In this document: positions 8,995 to 18,240 of the stretch, in pieces
How the letters are laid out: each line of letters starts with the position of its first letter
Numbering within the stretch: the stretch's first letter is position 1
Origin: Candidatus Eiseniibacteriota bacterium
Lineage (GTDB): Bacteria > Orphanbacterota > Orphanbacteria > Orphanbacterales > Orphanbacteraceae
DNA: 64,000 nucleotides
Direction of reading: 5' to 3'
Assembly (NCBI GenBank): GCA_024276995.1
Contig: JAJRWB010000046.1
Coordinates: 24,552-88,551, forward strand
Position numbers and translations under genes: made by a program
Notes under the pieces: model-generated
Database searches by the model: none
Told to the model about the DNA's origin: nothing
The model's input: the letters and a program-made list of their open reading frames with translations, nothing else

Positions 8995-9022
8995 AGCCCC
9001 GGCGGGAGTTCCCGCCGGGGCT
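8995..9022. terminator. Strong hairpin between convergent genes
   Basis: A perfect 12-bp inverted repeat (8995-9006 with 9011-9022) around a four-base loop lies between the converging cytochrome operon and the barrel gene. There is no clear T-run after it on the + strand. Reading on the - strand, a pyrimidine-rich tract with a T-run follows within about 25 bases. It probably ends transcription from one or both sides. Confidence 0.6.
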
Positions 9023-9053
9023 GTTCGATTCGATCGACGATCGGCTCGCGATC

Positions 9054-10388
9054 CTAGAACGCGAAGTCGACCTGTAAAGTTCCCTTCCCCTGATCCTGGC
9101 TGGCGTCGTCGAGGGGAATCTTGTATTCCGCAGAGCACTTCACGTTCGCCCGGACCATGACGATCACGGCGGGGATGAGAGTCGTCTGCGGATCGGCATC
9201 GGAGTCGGTATCGATGTCGGTGTACTCGTACCGGGCGTAGCCGATGAGCCACGGGTAAAGGACACACCGGCCCGTGGCGAACGCGGCGAACGAATCGCGG
9301 GTATTCGGCACCCACTCTTCCACCAGGCTGACGCCTGTCTTCGACGCGACCTTCGTCGTGACGTTCGAGCCGTATTCCGACGACATCGCCATTCCGCCGG
9401 CGGTGACGCTGAACCGGTTGTACCAAAGATCGACGTCGCCGCCGAAGACGTTGAACTCGTCATCATGGCCCGATCCATCGGTCGCGACGCCGCGGTAGGC
9501 GAAACCGCCGAAACGGATCGAGTTGTCCTCGTAGAACGCGGACGAAGTACTCGCCTGGCCCTCCGTGCCGCCCGCTTCCCCCAGGCCGCCGAACTTGTAC
9601 GTCGCGCGGGCGTAGACGTCCTTGTCCTTGTTCAGGTCGAAATTCTCCTCGTCGTTCTGGCCGTTGCCGATCCCGACGTTGTAGGTGAGGCCCCCCTTGC
9701 CGCCGGAGCCGTTCAGTGCGCCCCAAAGTGCCATGCCGGCTCCCGCGCCGCTCCGTCCCCGCCACGTGCCCGACTGATTCCTCAGGTTGTCGACGTTGTA
9801 GTGTTCCTTCGTCAGTCTGTGATGTTCCGGCGTCCATTCGGGGCCGACGGAGCCGATCTTCAGATGCGCCGCCGGCGAGAAGTCGTACTGAATCGCGAAA
9901 TCGTAGCCGACTTCCGCTTCATGCTCGAGTTCGATCTCTCCGACATAGGAGAGCTTGTCGTCGAATGTCCCTCCGAAGAGAAGCTCCAGTTCGTGGGGAA
10001 CCTCGAACGTGGTCATTCCATCGATTTCCTGATAGTGGAATCGCCCCAGAGCGCGGAACGATACCGGGGGAACACCGGCCATGTCGGTCGGCCAGATCGC
10101 GTCGGGCCAGACCCGCTTGTAGGCTTCGGAACCGAGGCTGACAGGCGTATCCTTCGTCATCTCGGGATCCTGACCTTCCGGATAACGGAAGCCGTTGTTA
10201 TTGAACGCCTTGCCGAAGCCGTTCAGCCGCGGAAACGCGTAATGGCATGTGGAGCAGCTGGTCTTGTACTTCCGGGCGAAAGCGGGGATCGCGTTCGCCT
10301 GCTCCGCGGACAAGGCGAGCAGAAACGATACCGCAAACATCGCAATCACGAGTGTCAGAAGATTTTTCGAGCCGGGCGAATTACTCAC
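9054..10388 (-). CDS. Outer-membrane beta-barrel protein with N-terminal monoheme motif
   Basis: A 444-residue secreted protein. A signal peptide ends near residue 33 (ANA), and the mature N-terminus carries a single heme motif, C45-x2-C48-H49. The rest has the alternating aromatic/polar pattern and terminal aromatic residue (DFAF) of an outer-membrane barrel, with several Gly/Asp-rich turns. The GTG start at 10388 is chosen because AGGGAG lies 6-7 bases upstream and the signal peptide begins there; the longer frame upstream is not needed. It converges with the 18-heme operon and has a similarly heme-tagged counterpart at 20894-22045. It may be a heme-bearing porin, but the substrate and any electron transfer across the outer membrane are speculative. 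Confidence 0.75.
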   Translation of the reverse strand: MSNSPGSKNLLTLVIAMFAVSFLLALSAEQANAIPAFARKYKTSCSTCHYAFPRLNGFGKAFNNNGFRYPEGQDPEMTKDTPVSLGSEAYKRVWPDAIWPTDMAGVPPVSFRALGRFHYQEIDGMTTFEVPHELELLFGGTFDDKLSYVGEIELEHEAEVGYDFAIQYDFSPAAHLKIGSVGPEWTPEHHRLTKEHYNVDNLRNQSGTWRGRSGAGAGMALWGALNGSGGKGGLTYNVGIGNGQNDEENFDLNKDKDVYARATYKFGGLGEAGGTEGQASTSSAFYEDNSIRFGGFAYRGVATDGSGHDDEFNVFGGDVDLWYNRFSVTAGGMAMSSEYGSNVTTKVASKTGVSLVEEWVPNTRDSFAAFATGRCVLYPWLIGYARYEYTDIDTDSDADPQTTLIPAVIVMVRANVKCSAEYKIPLDDASQDQGKGTLQVDFAF

Positions 10389-10750
10389 TGCGCACTCCCT
10401 TCCGGATCGCCGGGGTGCCGGTACGATCCATGGCATTGCTGTGCAGACTCGGAGATGACCGGTCTTCCTCCCTGATAGCGGTTCCGATGAACATTTCGTT
10501 TGATGGGGGGAAGCCGCGGGGATCCTCGGCGGCCCGGTGGTCCGCGATTCCATAAAGCCATGCCGGGGCTCCTCTCCACCGATGGAGACGGCAATCGATA
10601 CACCTTCTCTCACCGGCAACACATTGAGGACTAGCAGGATGAAAACCGGTTGTCAAGGATTGCAACCCATTAAATTCTATTGATCTGCGACGTCTTCGCC
10701 GGGATGATCCGGACCGGCTTCGATCCGGGGAACGATCGGGAAGGTAAAAG
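10389..10750. other. Intergenic region and probable leader of the heme-barrel gene
   Basis: No convincing gene is visible on either strand. The frame of the barrel gene stays open to 10622, but that extension has no secretion signal or coding character and I treat it as untranslated leader. A promoter-like pair lies at 10628-10656, which would make a leader of about 230 nt. Confidence 0.4.
10628..10656 (-). promoter_or_regulatory. Candidate promoter of the heme-barrel gene
   Basis: On the - strand, a perfect TTGACA (10651-10656) is followed after 17 bases by TAGTCC (10628-10633), itself preceded by TGC as in an extended -10. The -35 is excellent and the -10 weak. Confidence 0.4.
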
Positions 10751-10777
10751 GCGGCGGGAGCAGATCGCTCCCGCCGC
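10751..10777 (-). terminator. Rho-independent-type terminator of the starch-binding gene
   Basis: An 11-bp perfect inverted repeat (10751-10761 with 10767-10777) with a five-base loop lies 33 bases past the stop of the upstream gene on this strand. On the - strand it is followed by CTTTTACC. Confidence 0.65.
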
Positions 10778-10810
10778 GTCGATCGATCGGCTGTATGAAA
10801 CGACGGCCGG

Positions 10811-12862
10811 TTACCTCACGAGAACCATCTTTCTCGTTACCGATTTCGCGTCCGACCGGAGCCGGTAGAAATAGACTCCGCTCGAGACCGCGCGCCCGGC
10901 GTCGTTCGTGCCGTCCCAGATCACGGCGCGGGACCCGGTGTAGGCCCCGCCGTCCAAGGTTCCCTTCACGAGGGTTCTGATCCGGCGTCCGGCGGCGTCG
11001 AACACGGCGAGGTCGACCGTCGTCCTCGACGGAAGTTCGAACTCGATCGCGGTGCGCGGGTTGAACGGGTTCGGCGCGTTCTGGAGAAGCCGCATCGCAG
11101 CAGGCGTAACCGGCGAGGCGTCGTCGATGCCGACGAACTGGGTGCAGCGGTCCCAGTACGCCTTGTCGAGAACGATCGGCACGGCCGACGAGAAGAGGGT
11201 GTCGTTCAAAAAGACATTGCGGTTCCCCTGGCCGAAGCACTCGAAGTTGAAGAGCGTGTCGCCCACCCCTTTCCAGAGGTACTTGAAGTCGAAGTTCTTG
11301 AGCGATCCCGTGGGGAACGTGAGCCGCGTGGTGAAGACTCCGTCCCCGGCGACCGAATCGGGAAGGACGCCGTCGTCGGCGAGCAGGTTCACGGGCGGGT
11401 TATTCCAGTTGAGCGGCGCGATGCTCCCGTCGATCCCGATCGTGTCGATGAGCGGGTCCCACTGGTAGTTCGAGACGTTCTCGGCGAAGAAGATCACGTC
11501 GATCGGCAGCGTCGTGAAATTGATCGGCGCCTGGTCGTTCCACCAGATGGCGAGCGTGTCGTACGGAGCGTGCATGTCGAGCTGATAGATGTGATTCCCC
11601 GAACTCTCCCACTCGGTGCACTGGTGGGTAAACTTGTACTCGATGTTCACCGTGTCGGAAATGTGGGTCACCACGCCGCAGTTCACGGCGGTGATCAGCG
11701 TCGCCTCGTACGTCGAATCGCCGTCGGGATCGGCCATCAGGTCGTCGCACGTCGGGTTCCAGGTAAGAGGGGCGAGGCTCCCCTCGATGGCGAAGGTGTC
11801 GGCCACGGGGGCGAGGGAATGGGTCTGGAGGTGGATGCTCATCTGCCCGCGTACGAGAAGCTCGGTCAGGTAGAACGAAGCGACGTTCGTGACGCCGTCG
11901 TTGACGATCACATTCCCCGCGAGATCCTTAACGTTGATGGCGGTCAGATCGATGCACGACCCGAGAGCGGGGACGGCGTCCAATGTGAGTTCCACCGAGG
12001 AAGCGCCCGACATCACGGCGGAAACGACGTTCACACCGGTGACGGTGTAGTTCGTCGCCGTTTCGGCGCTCAGCGTGTCGACCGGTTCGCTGAAACTGCA
12101 GATGAGCCGATCGTATGCGTCATATGGAAAGCTGTAACCCGCGACCGTGGGAGGCGTCGTGTCACCGCCCGTCTGCTCCGCCACGAGGGTGGAGTTCGAG
12201 AGCACGGCGGGAGTGCTCCAGTCGGCGGCGTTCCAGTCGTCGGGGAGATCGTTCGACGTATCTTGCGCGTTGTCGGTTCCCCCGCCGCCGGTGGTCCAGA
12301 CTTCGCAATAGATCGAAGCGGGGTTGCCGAGACGCGACTTCGCGATTTTCCACTCGATACCGGAAACGGCGCCCGCCGACAGTGCCGCCCCGTCGGCCCC
12401 GCCGCTCTGCGACCACGTGCTCGTTCCCTGATCCCACGCCCAGAACTGCGTGTCTTCCGGTCCGTACGGTTGGCTGTCGGTCCAGCTGTTCAGGCTGAAC
12501 TCCGGTTTGTGCGGGTCGGATACGGTGACGTTGCGTCCCCACGCGTCGGATGTCGCGCCGTTCAAGTCGTTCGACGTATCGATGTAGAGCATATACTTGC
12601 CCCACTGCGTCGCCGACAAGTTGTCGTTGACCGTGACGAGGAAGTACCAATATGTGTTGTCGTTGCAGACATACAAGTCGATGAGGTCGATATTGTTGTT
12701 CGAAGCCCAATGGTCGCCCGCCGGGTCGCTCGCCTCGGCGACGCCGTAGACTCCGTCTACGACACCGTCCATGGTGGGCGTGCCGAATCCCTCGGCAAGC
12801 GCCGTTCCCGCAAGTAGGGCGAGCCCGAGCAGTGCCGTGATCAGCGTAGCCGTTCTCTTCAT
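10811..12862 (-). CDS. Secreted multidomain carbohydrate-binding-like protein with PNPFNP surface domain
   Basis: A 683-residue exported protein with a clear signal peptide (cleavage near ALA, residues 21-23). In order: a DOMON/glucodextranase-C-like beta domain (about 25-210), an SbsA-type Ig-like domain (about 235-340), two related modules of the form F/I-x-G-S-x-A-P-L-x-W that resemble starch-binding or pullulanase accessory modules (about 345-590), and a C-terminal FlgD-like domain with NAPNPFNP (about 600-683). Such terminal domains are typical of surface or secreted proteins in FCB-related phyla. AGGAGG just before the ATG at 12862 fixes the start. It is divergent from a maltose-type ABC importer, so it probably binds extracellular alpha-glucan. 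No catalytic domain was recognised. Confidence 0.75.
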   Translation of the reverse strand: MKRTATLITALLGLALLAGTALAEGFGTPTMDGVVDGVYGVAEASDPAGDHWASNNNIDLIDLYVCNDNTYWYFLVTVNDNLSATQWGKYMLYIDTSNDLNGATSDAWGRNVTVSDPHKPEFSLNSWTDSQPYGPEDTQFWAWDQGTSTWSQSGGADGAALSAGAVSGIEWKIAKSRLGNPASIYCEVWTTGGGGTDNAQDTSNDLPDDWNAADWSTPAVLSNSTLVAEQTGGDTTPPTVAGYSFPYDAYDRLICSFSEPVDTLSAETATNYTVTGVNVVSAVMSGASSVELTLDAVPALGSCIDLTAINVKDLAGNVIVNDGVTNVASFYLTELLVRGQMSIHLQTHSLAPVADTFAIEGSLAPLTWNPTCDDLMADPDGDSTYEATLITAVNCGVVTHISDTVNIEYKFTHQCTEWESSGNHIYQLDMHAPYDTLAIWWNDQAPINFTTLPIDVIFFAENVSNYQWDPLIDTIGIDGSIAPLNWNNPPVNLLADDGVLPDSVAGDGVFTTRLTFPTGSLKNFDFKYLWKGVGDTLFNFECFGQGNRNVFLNDTLFSSAVPIVLDKAYWDRCTQFVGIDDASPVTPAAMRLLQNAPNPFNPRTAIEFELPSRTTVDLAVFDAAGRRIRTLVKGTLDGGAYTGSRAVIWDGTNDAGRAVSSGVYFYRLRSDAKSVTRKMVLVR

Positions 12863-12921
12863 CTTGGATCCTCCTGGAAACGGTTCGAGTCTTGTCGGAC
12901 CTGAGTTGTCACGATGGAGCC

Positions 12922-12935
12922 TGTAACACGTTACA
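12922..12935. promoter_or_regulatory. Operator-like palindrome between the starch-binding gene and malK
   Basis: A 14-bp inverted repeat, TGTAAC-AC-GTTACA, overlaps the last base of the -10 box of the leftward promoter and covers its likely start site, a classic position for a repressor site. It lies about 135 bases before the ABC importer genes. The size and symmetry fit a LacI-type regulator, but no regulator gene is in the window. Confidence 0.5.
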
Positions 12936-12964
12936 TTATACCACAATCGGGCCCTCCATTTCAA
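12935..12964 (-). promoter_or_regulatory. Sigma70-type promoter of the starch-binding gene
   Basis: On the - strand, TTGAAA (12959-12964), 18 bases, then a perfect TATAAT (12935-12940). Transcription would begin near 12928, about 65 bases before the start codon and inside the palindrome at 12922-12935. Confidence 0.65.
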
Positions 12965-13068
12965 TGCCGCCGCCGGGCGCCGTTTTTGCCGGGATTTTGC
13001 CGGGTCGAGGGGGTAGAATCCATTTCGAACGTCGTTTCCGACCGTTTTCAGCAGCAGAGGAGCCCCCC

Positions 13069-14166
<1,098 letters not shown>

Positions 14167-14200
14167 TCCGAGTTTTCATTCTTCCGGGAGGTACTCCGTC

Positions 14201-15457
14201 TTGACGATGAAAAAGCTTCTTTCGGTCATCTCCGGCGTTTTCGCCGCATTCCTTTTCCTGTCGATCCTCGCCGGTTGCGGGGGAGGGGGACAGAAGGGTC
14301 CGGCCCGGATCGTGCTCTGGGAGATCATGGACCCGGAGGAGCGCGTGATTCTCGACGAATTCCTCGATGCCTACAATGCCTCCCACGCCGATGTCGAGGT
14401 GTCGCGGACGAACTTCGCCCCCGAGCAGCTCCGCACCCAGTTTCTCACCGCCGCCATGGGCGGCGGCGGACCCGATCTGGTGTTCGGTCCGGCCGACAAC
14501 GCGGGACCGTTTTCGATCGCCTCGGTGGTCCACCCGGTGGACGAGATCTTCCCGGGCGACTATCTCGCCCGTTTCATTCCCCTCGCCTTCGATACGCTGG
14601 CGGGCCACATCTGGACGCTCCCGGCGCAGGTGGGGAACCATCTCTGCTTGATCAGCAACAGCGACATCGTGAAAACGCCTCCCGCCACGTTCGAGGAGAT
14701 GATCCGAATCGCCTCCGACTTCACCGCCGACACGAACGGCGACGGGTCGATCGACCGGTACGGCCTCGTGTTCGAATCGAAAGAGCCGTTCTGGCTCGTG
14801 CCGTTTCTCGGTTCCTTCGGCGGTTGGGTGATGGACGCCGAACATAACCCGACACTCGACACGCCCGCCATGGTGAAAACCCTCCGGTTCGTCTCCGACC
14901 TTCGGAACCGGTACGGCATCATGCCGCGGGAATGCGATTATCAGCTCTCCGACACGATGTTCAAGGAGGGGAAGGCGGCGATGACGATCAACGGCCACTG
15001 GTCGTGGAGAGGATACGATGACGCGGGGATCCCGATCATCCTCTCGTCGATTCCGAAGAACGAGAAGACCGGCTTGTGGGCGGTGCCGATGATTTCGAGC
15101 CGCGGCTACAGCGTAAACGTGAACATCGAAGGAGAGCAGCTCGAGCGGGTGAAGGAGCTTCTCAAGTATCTCGTTTCGCCCGAGATCCAGGTCGCCTACG
15201 CGACGAAGCTCTCGGTGATCCCGAGTATCCGCGAGGCGTTCGACGATCCGGCGGTGAAGAAGCTCGACCGGATCGCCGCGTCATGGGAGCAGTATCAGAG
15301 GGGGAAACGGATGCCGGTAGTACCCGAAATGCGTGCCATCTGGGACGCCATGCGTCCGGCCTTCCAGAACGTGCTGAACGGCGAGGCTACGCCGGAAGAC
15401 GCGGCGCGCGCCATGCAGAAGGACGCGGTGCGGAAGATCCGGGAGATGAAGGGGTAG
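14201..15457 (+). CDS. Sugar ABC transporter substrate-binding lipoprotein
   Basis: About 418 residues. The N-terminus is a lipoprotein signal with lipobox LAGC (Cys about residue 26), followed by a type I extracellular solute-binding fold (family 1, the MalE/UgpB group). GGGAGG at 14186-14191 lies 9 bases before TTG 14201 but 15 before ATG 14207, so the TTG is favoured; the difference is two residues. It would capture oligosaccharide and deliver it to the permeases encoded next. An acidic D-x-N-x-D-G-S-x-D stretch near residue 180 looks like a calcium-binding loop. The ligand cannot be read from sequence, but maltodextrin fits the surrounding glycogen and starch genes. Confidence 0.85.
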   Translation: MTMKKLLSVISGVFAAFLFLSILAGCGGGGQKGPARIVLWEIMDPEERVILDEFLDAYNASHADVEVSRTNFAPEQLRTQFLTAAMGGGGPDLVFGPADNAGPFSIASVVHPVDEIFPGDYLARFIPLAFDTLAGHIWTLPAQVGNHLCLISNSDIVKTPPATFEEMIRIASDFTADTNGDGSIDRYGLVFESKEPFWLVPFLGSFGGWVMDAEHNPTLDTPAMVKTLRFVSDLRNRYGIMPRECDYQLSDTMFKEGKAAMTINGHWSWRGYDDAGIPIILSSIPKNEKTGLWAVPMISSRGYSVNVNIEGEQLERVKELLKYLVSPEIQVAYATKLSVIPSIREAFDDPAVKKLDRIAASWEQYQRGKRMPVVPEMRAIWDAMRPAFQNVLNGEATPEDAARAMQKDAVRKIREMKG

Positions 15458-15458
15458 G

Positions 15459-16343
15459 ATGGGATCGTTTCTGAGACGCTACGCGCAGCCGTATCTCTTC
15501 ATCGCCCCCGCGGCGGTGGTGATGCTCCTCGTCGTGCTCTACCCGTTCATTTACAACTTCATCATCGCCTTCTCCAACATGAGCCTCTATCATCTGCGCA
15601 ACCCCGAGTTCGTAGGCTTGCAGCATTTCCGGACGATCTTCACCGAGCCGGAAATCGTGAGCGTCTTCGCCAAGACGGTGATTTGGACGGTGGTGAATGT
15701 CGCCGCCCATCTCTTTCTCGGCGTCGGCCTGGCGATCCTGCTGAACCAGGAGGTGAAGGGGAGGGGGATCTTCCGGGCGCTCCTCATCCTTCCATGGGCG
15801 ATGCCGCAGTACATCACGGCGCTCACGTGGAGGGGGATGTTCAACTACCAGTACGGCGCGGTGAACTTGATGCTCCGCGCCCTCCACCTCCCGGCGGTGC
15901 CGTGGCAGGCGAACGAATACTGGGCTCTCGCGGCGCCGATCATCGCGAACATCTGGCTCGGGTTCCCGTTCATGATGATCATCGCTCTCGGCGGTCTCCA
16001 ATCGATCCCGAAAGAGCTTTACGAGGCGGCGGAGATCGACGGCGCCGGCTGGTGGTTCCGTCTCCGGAAGATCACCCTGCCCCTTCTCAAGCCGGTGCTC
16101 GTCCCGGCGACGGTGCTCGGTACGATCTGGACGTTCAACAACCTGAACGTCATTTGGCTCGTGTCGCACTACGGGGAGCCGGCGGACAAGACGCACATCC
16201 TGGTGACGTATGTCTACAAGGCGGCTTTCCATTACTACCGCTACGGCTATGCCGCGGCGTTCTCGGTGGTGATCTTCATCCTGCTCCTTTCGTTCGTCGT
16301 CTATTTCCTGAAGGCGACGGGAGAAAAGGGGGCGGCGGGATGA
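15459..16343 (+). CDS. Sugar ABC transporter permease, MalF type
   Basis: A 294-residue inner-membrane protein with six predicted helices. It has the cytoplasmic EAA loop that docks the ATPase (EAAEIDGAGWWFRLRKITLP, about residues 189-208). It starts 1 base after the binding-protein stop and overlaps the next permease by ATGA. It lacks the long N-terminal extension and large periplasmic loop of E. coli MalF, as is usual for the wider CUT1 family. Confidence 0.88.
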   Translation: MGSFLRRYAQPYLFIAPAAVVMLLVVLYPFIYNFIIAFSNMSLYHLRNPEFVGLQHFRTIFTEPEIVSVFAKTVIWTVVNVAAHLFLGVGLAILLNQEVKGRGIFRALLILPWAMPQYITALTWRGMFNYQYGAVNLMLRALHLPAVPWQANEYWALAAPIIANIWLGFPFMMIIALGGLQSIPKELYEAAEIDGAGWWFRLRKITLPLLKPVLVPATVLGTIWTFNNLNVIWLVSHYGEPADKTHILVTYVYKAAFHYYRYGYAAAFSVVIFILLLSFVVYFLKATGEKGAAG

Positions 16344-17170
16344 CGAAAAGAGCGCTCAAGAGCGCTCTTCGGCACGGGGCGCTCGCCCTGTTCACGCTCG
16401 CCACGATCTACCCGATCGTTCAGGTGGTCAGCATCTCGCTCCGCCCCGGCGACCGGCTCTACACGACATCGCTCGCGCTCATTCCCGAGGGGGCGTCGCT
16501 CGATGCGTACCACGCGATCCTCTTCGACAAGCCGTTCCTGCTGTGGATGCGCAATTCCCTCATCGTGTCGGTGTCGGTGACGATCATCGGGGTGGCGCTC
16601 GCCGCCACGGCGGGATACGCCTTCGCCCGCTTCCGTTTTCCCGGCCGCGGCGCGGGGATGCTCGCCTTTCTGGTGACCCAGATGTTCCCCGCCACCATGC
16701 TCCTTCTTCCCCTCTTTCTGCTGCTGCGGAAGATCGGTCTCGTCGATGCGATGCCGGGATTGATCATCGCCTACGTCGCCACGGCGCTCCCCTTTTGCGT
16801 GTGGACGATGAAAGGGTACTACGAATCGATCCCCGTGGAACTCGAGGAGGCGGCCATGGTGGACGGCACGACACGGGTCGGCGCCTTCACGAGGGTGACG
16901 CTCCCCCTTTCCGCGCCGGCGCTCATGATCACCGCCCTGTTCAGCTTCATGACCGCCTGGTCGGAGTTCATGGTGGCGCGGGTGATTATCCAGAAACTCG
17001 GTCTTTACACCCTTCCCCTCGGCCTCGAATCGCTCGCCGGGACGTTCCAGACCGAGTGGGCGAACTACTCGGCCGGCGCGATCCTCGTGTGCATCCCGGT
17101 GGTGGCGCTCTTCCTGGCGCTCAACCGGTACCTCGTTTCGGGGCTCACCCTCGGTGGTGTGAAGGGATAA
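16340..17170 (+). CDS. Sugar ABC transporter permease, MalG type
   Basis: A 276-residue inner-membrane permease with six predicted helices and an EAA loop (EEAAMVDGTTRVGAFTRVTL, about residues 173-192). The ATG overlaps the stop of the first permease, which fixes the start. It pairs with that permease to form the channel of the CUT1-type importer. It is the last gene of the operon and is followed by a hairpin. Confidence 0.88.
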   Translation: MTKRALKSALRHGALALFTLATIYPIVQVVSISLRPGDRLYTTSLALIPEGASLDAYHAILFDKPFLLWMRNSLIVSVSVTIIGVALAATAGYAFARFRFPGRGAGMLAFLVTQMFPATMLLLPLFLLLRKIGLVDAMPGLIIAYVATALPFCVWTMKGYYESIPVELEEAAMVDGTTRVGAFTRVTLPLSAPALMITALFSFMTAWSEFMVARVIIQKLGLYTLPLGLESLAGTFQTEWANYSAGAILVCIPVVALFLALNRYLVSGLTLGGVKG

Positions 17171-17226
17171 AGAGGCTCGGGATCGGAAGCACGACGCCGA
17201 TCGCCGGGAACGGGGCATGAGAAAGA

Positions 17227-17248
17227 CGGGGAACCTTTCGATTCCCCG
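17227..17248. terminator. Hairpin between convergent genes
   Basis: A 7-bp inverted repeat, CGGGGAA/TTCCCCG, with an eight-base loop lies in the 130-base gap between the importer operon and the convergent secreted-protein gene. No strong T-run follows, so termination is only probable. Confidence 0.45.
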
Positions 17249-17300
17249 CCTCTCATCGAGCACGCCCGTGTGGGCTGATCACAACCTTGTCAAATCGATC

Positions 17301-18029
17301 TTACCGGAAGAGCTGCTTCATCGCACCCCACGTCGACTCCTCGATGGCGGTCGAAGCGAGTACCGTCGCCCGCACACGGCCGGTGGCCGGGTTCAGCTCG
17401 AAGAGCACGTCCTGATTCGGAAGCGTCGTCGTGTACGACAGGTTGCCGCCCGCCGAAGCGCCGCCGTCGCCGCCCATGATCTGGTCGTTCCAGCCGGCGT
17501 TGGCGCGCCACTTGTAGCCGTACGTTCCGGCCGTCGCATGATTGATCGTCACGCTCCAGATGCCGGCCGAGAGGGTCGCCGGCGTACCGGCCCATCCATT
17601 CACGTCGCCGGCCACATCCCACGTCTCGCTGCCGACGTTCGGAACGTAGTGGTCGGTCCAGACGATGTTCGCGTCCGGAATCCAGCCGTCGCCGTGGACG
17701 TTGGTATCGAGGGAGAAGAAAACCACGGCGTTATCGGTGGTGTGGACCCACTGGTTCGAGCCGGGCCAGTTCATCGACCAGTCGGCGTTGGCGATCTTGA
17801 AGTCGTGACGGCCGCCGAGCTGGTCGGTCGTGACGTAGCCGCTGTAAATGCCGTCGCCCGCGACGGCGTCGCCGTTGAGCCCGGAGTCGTTCACTTCATT
17901 ACCGGCATCGAAGTTCCAGCAGCCGGGAGCGCAGTACATGTCGCCCTTGGCATAGAAAGGCTGCGCGAAAGCGGTGGTGGCGAGCGCCGCGACCGCCAGG
18001 GTCAGGAGAACGGTAACTGCTTTTTTCAT
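17301..18029 (-). CDS. Small secreted glycan-binding-like protein
   Basis: A 242-residue exported protein with signal peptide ending AFA (residues 20-22). Two beta modules follow (about 25-115 and 120-225). The first has a GDGIYSG turn and GRHDFKIAN strand, and the second a GIWSVTINHATAGTYGYKWR stretch, a pattern seen in pullulanase-associated and CBM48-type domains. There is no catalytic domain. It faces the maltose-type importer and probably has an extracellular glucan-binding role, though the family assignment by eye is loose. The start at 18029 has GGAGAG upstream. Confidence 0.6.
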   Translation of the reverse strand: MKKAVTVLLTLAVAALATTAFAQPFYAKGDMYCAPGCWNFDAGNEVNDSGLNGDAVAGDGIYSGYVTTDQLGGRHDFKIANADWSMNWPGSNQWVHTTDNAVVFFSLDTNVHGDGWIPDANIVWTDHYVPNVGSETWDVAGDVNGWAGTPATLSAGIWSVTINHATAGTYGYKWRANAGWNDQIMGGDGGASAGGNLSYTTTLPNQDVLFELNPATGRVRATVLASTAIEESTWGAMKQLFR

Positions 18030-18113
18030 GCGATTTTCTCTCCGTTTCTGCAGGTTTCCGACATACATGATTCGGAGCGTCCGGGGGGACGCGGATTGCA
18101 CGATACAGCACTT

Positions 18114-18143
18114 ATTTTAACATATTTCACACGTTCGGCGCAA
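18114..18143 (-). promoter_or_regulatory. Candidate promoter of the small glycan-binding-like gene
   Basis: On the - strand, TTGCGC (18138-18143), 18 bases, TAAAAT (18114-18119), about 85 bases before the start codon. The area is unusually AT-rich for this window. Confidence 0.45.
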
Positions 18144-18163
18144 GTGTCGATTCTCCTCGGTCG

Positions 18164-18192
18164 TTGCGGTCGCGTGGCGTGGCGGCTACAAT
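18164..18192 (+). promoter_or_regulatory. Candidate promoter of the SppA-fusion gene
   Basis: TTGCGG (18164-18169), 17 bases, TACAAT (18187-18192), about 50 bases before the start codon. It is back to back with the leftward promoter at 18114-18143. Confidence 0.5.
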
Positions 18193-18240
18193 CGCCGGAA
18201 ACGACCTGGCGGCGACAAATCCGATCATTCAGGAGGATCG

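Noticed and set aside
10389-10622. N-terminal extension of the heme-barrel protein up to 10622
   Set aside because: The signal peptide begins at the GTG at 10388, which has a good ribosome-binding site; the extension has no coding character.
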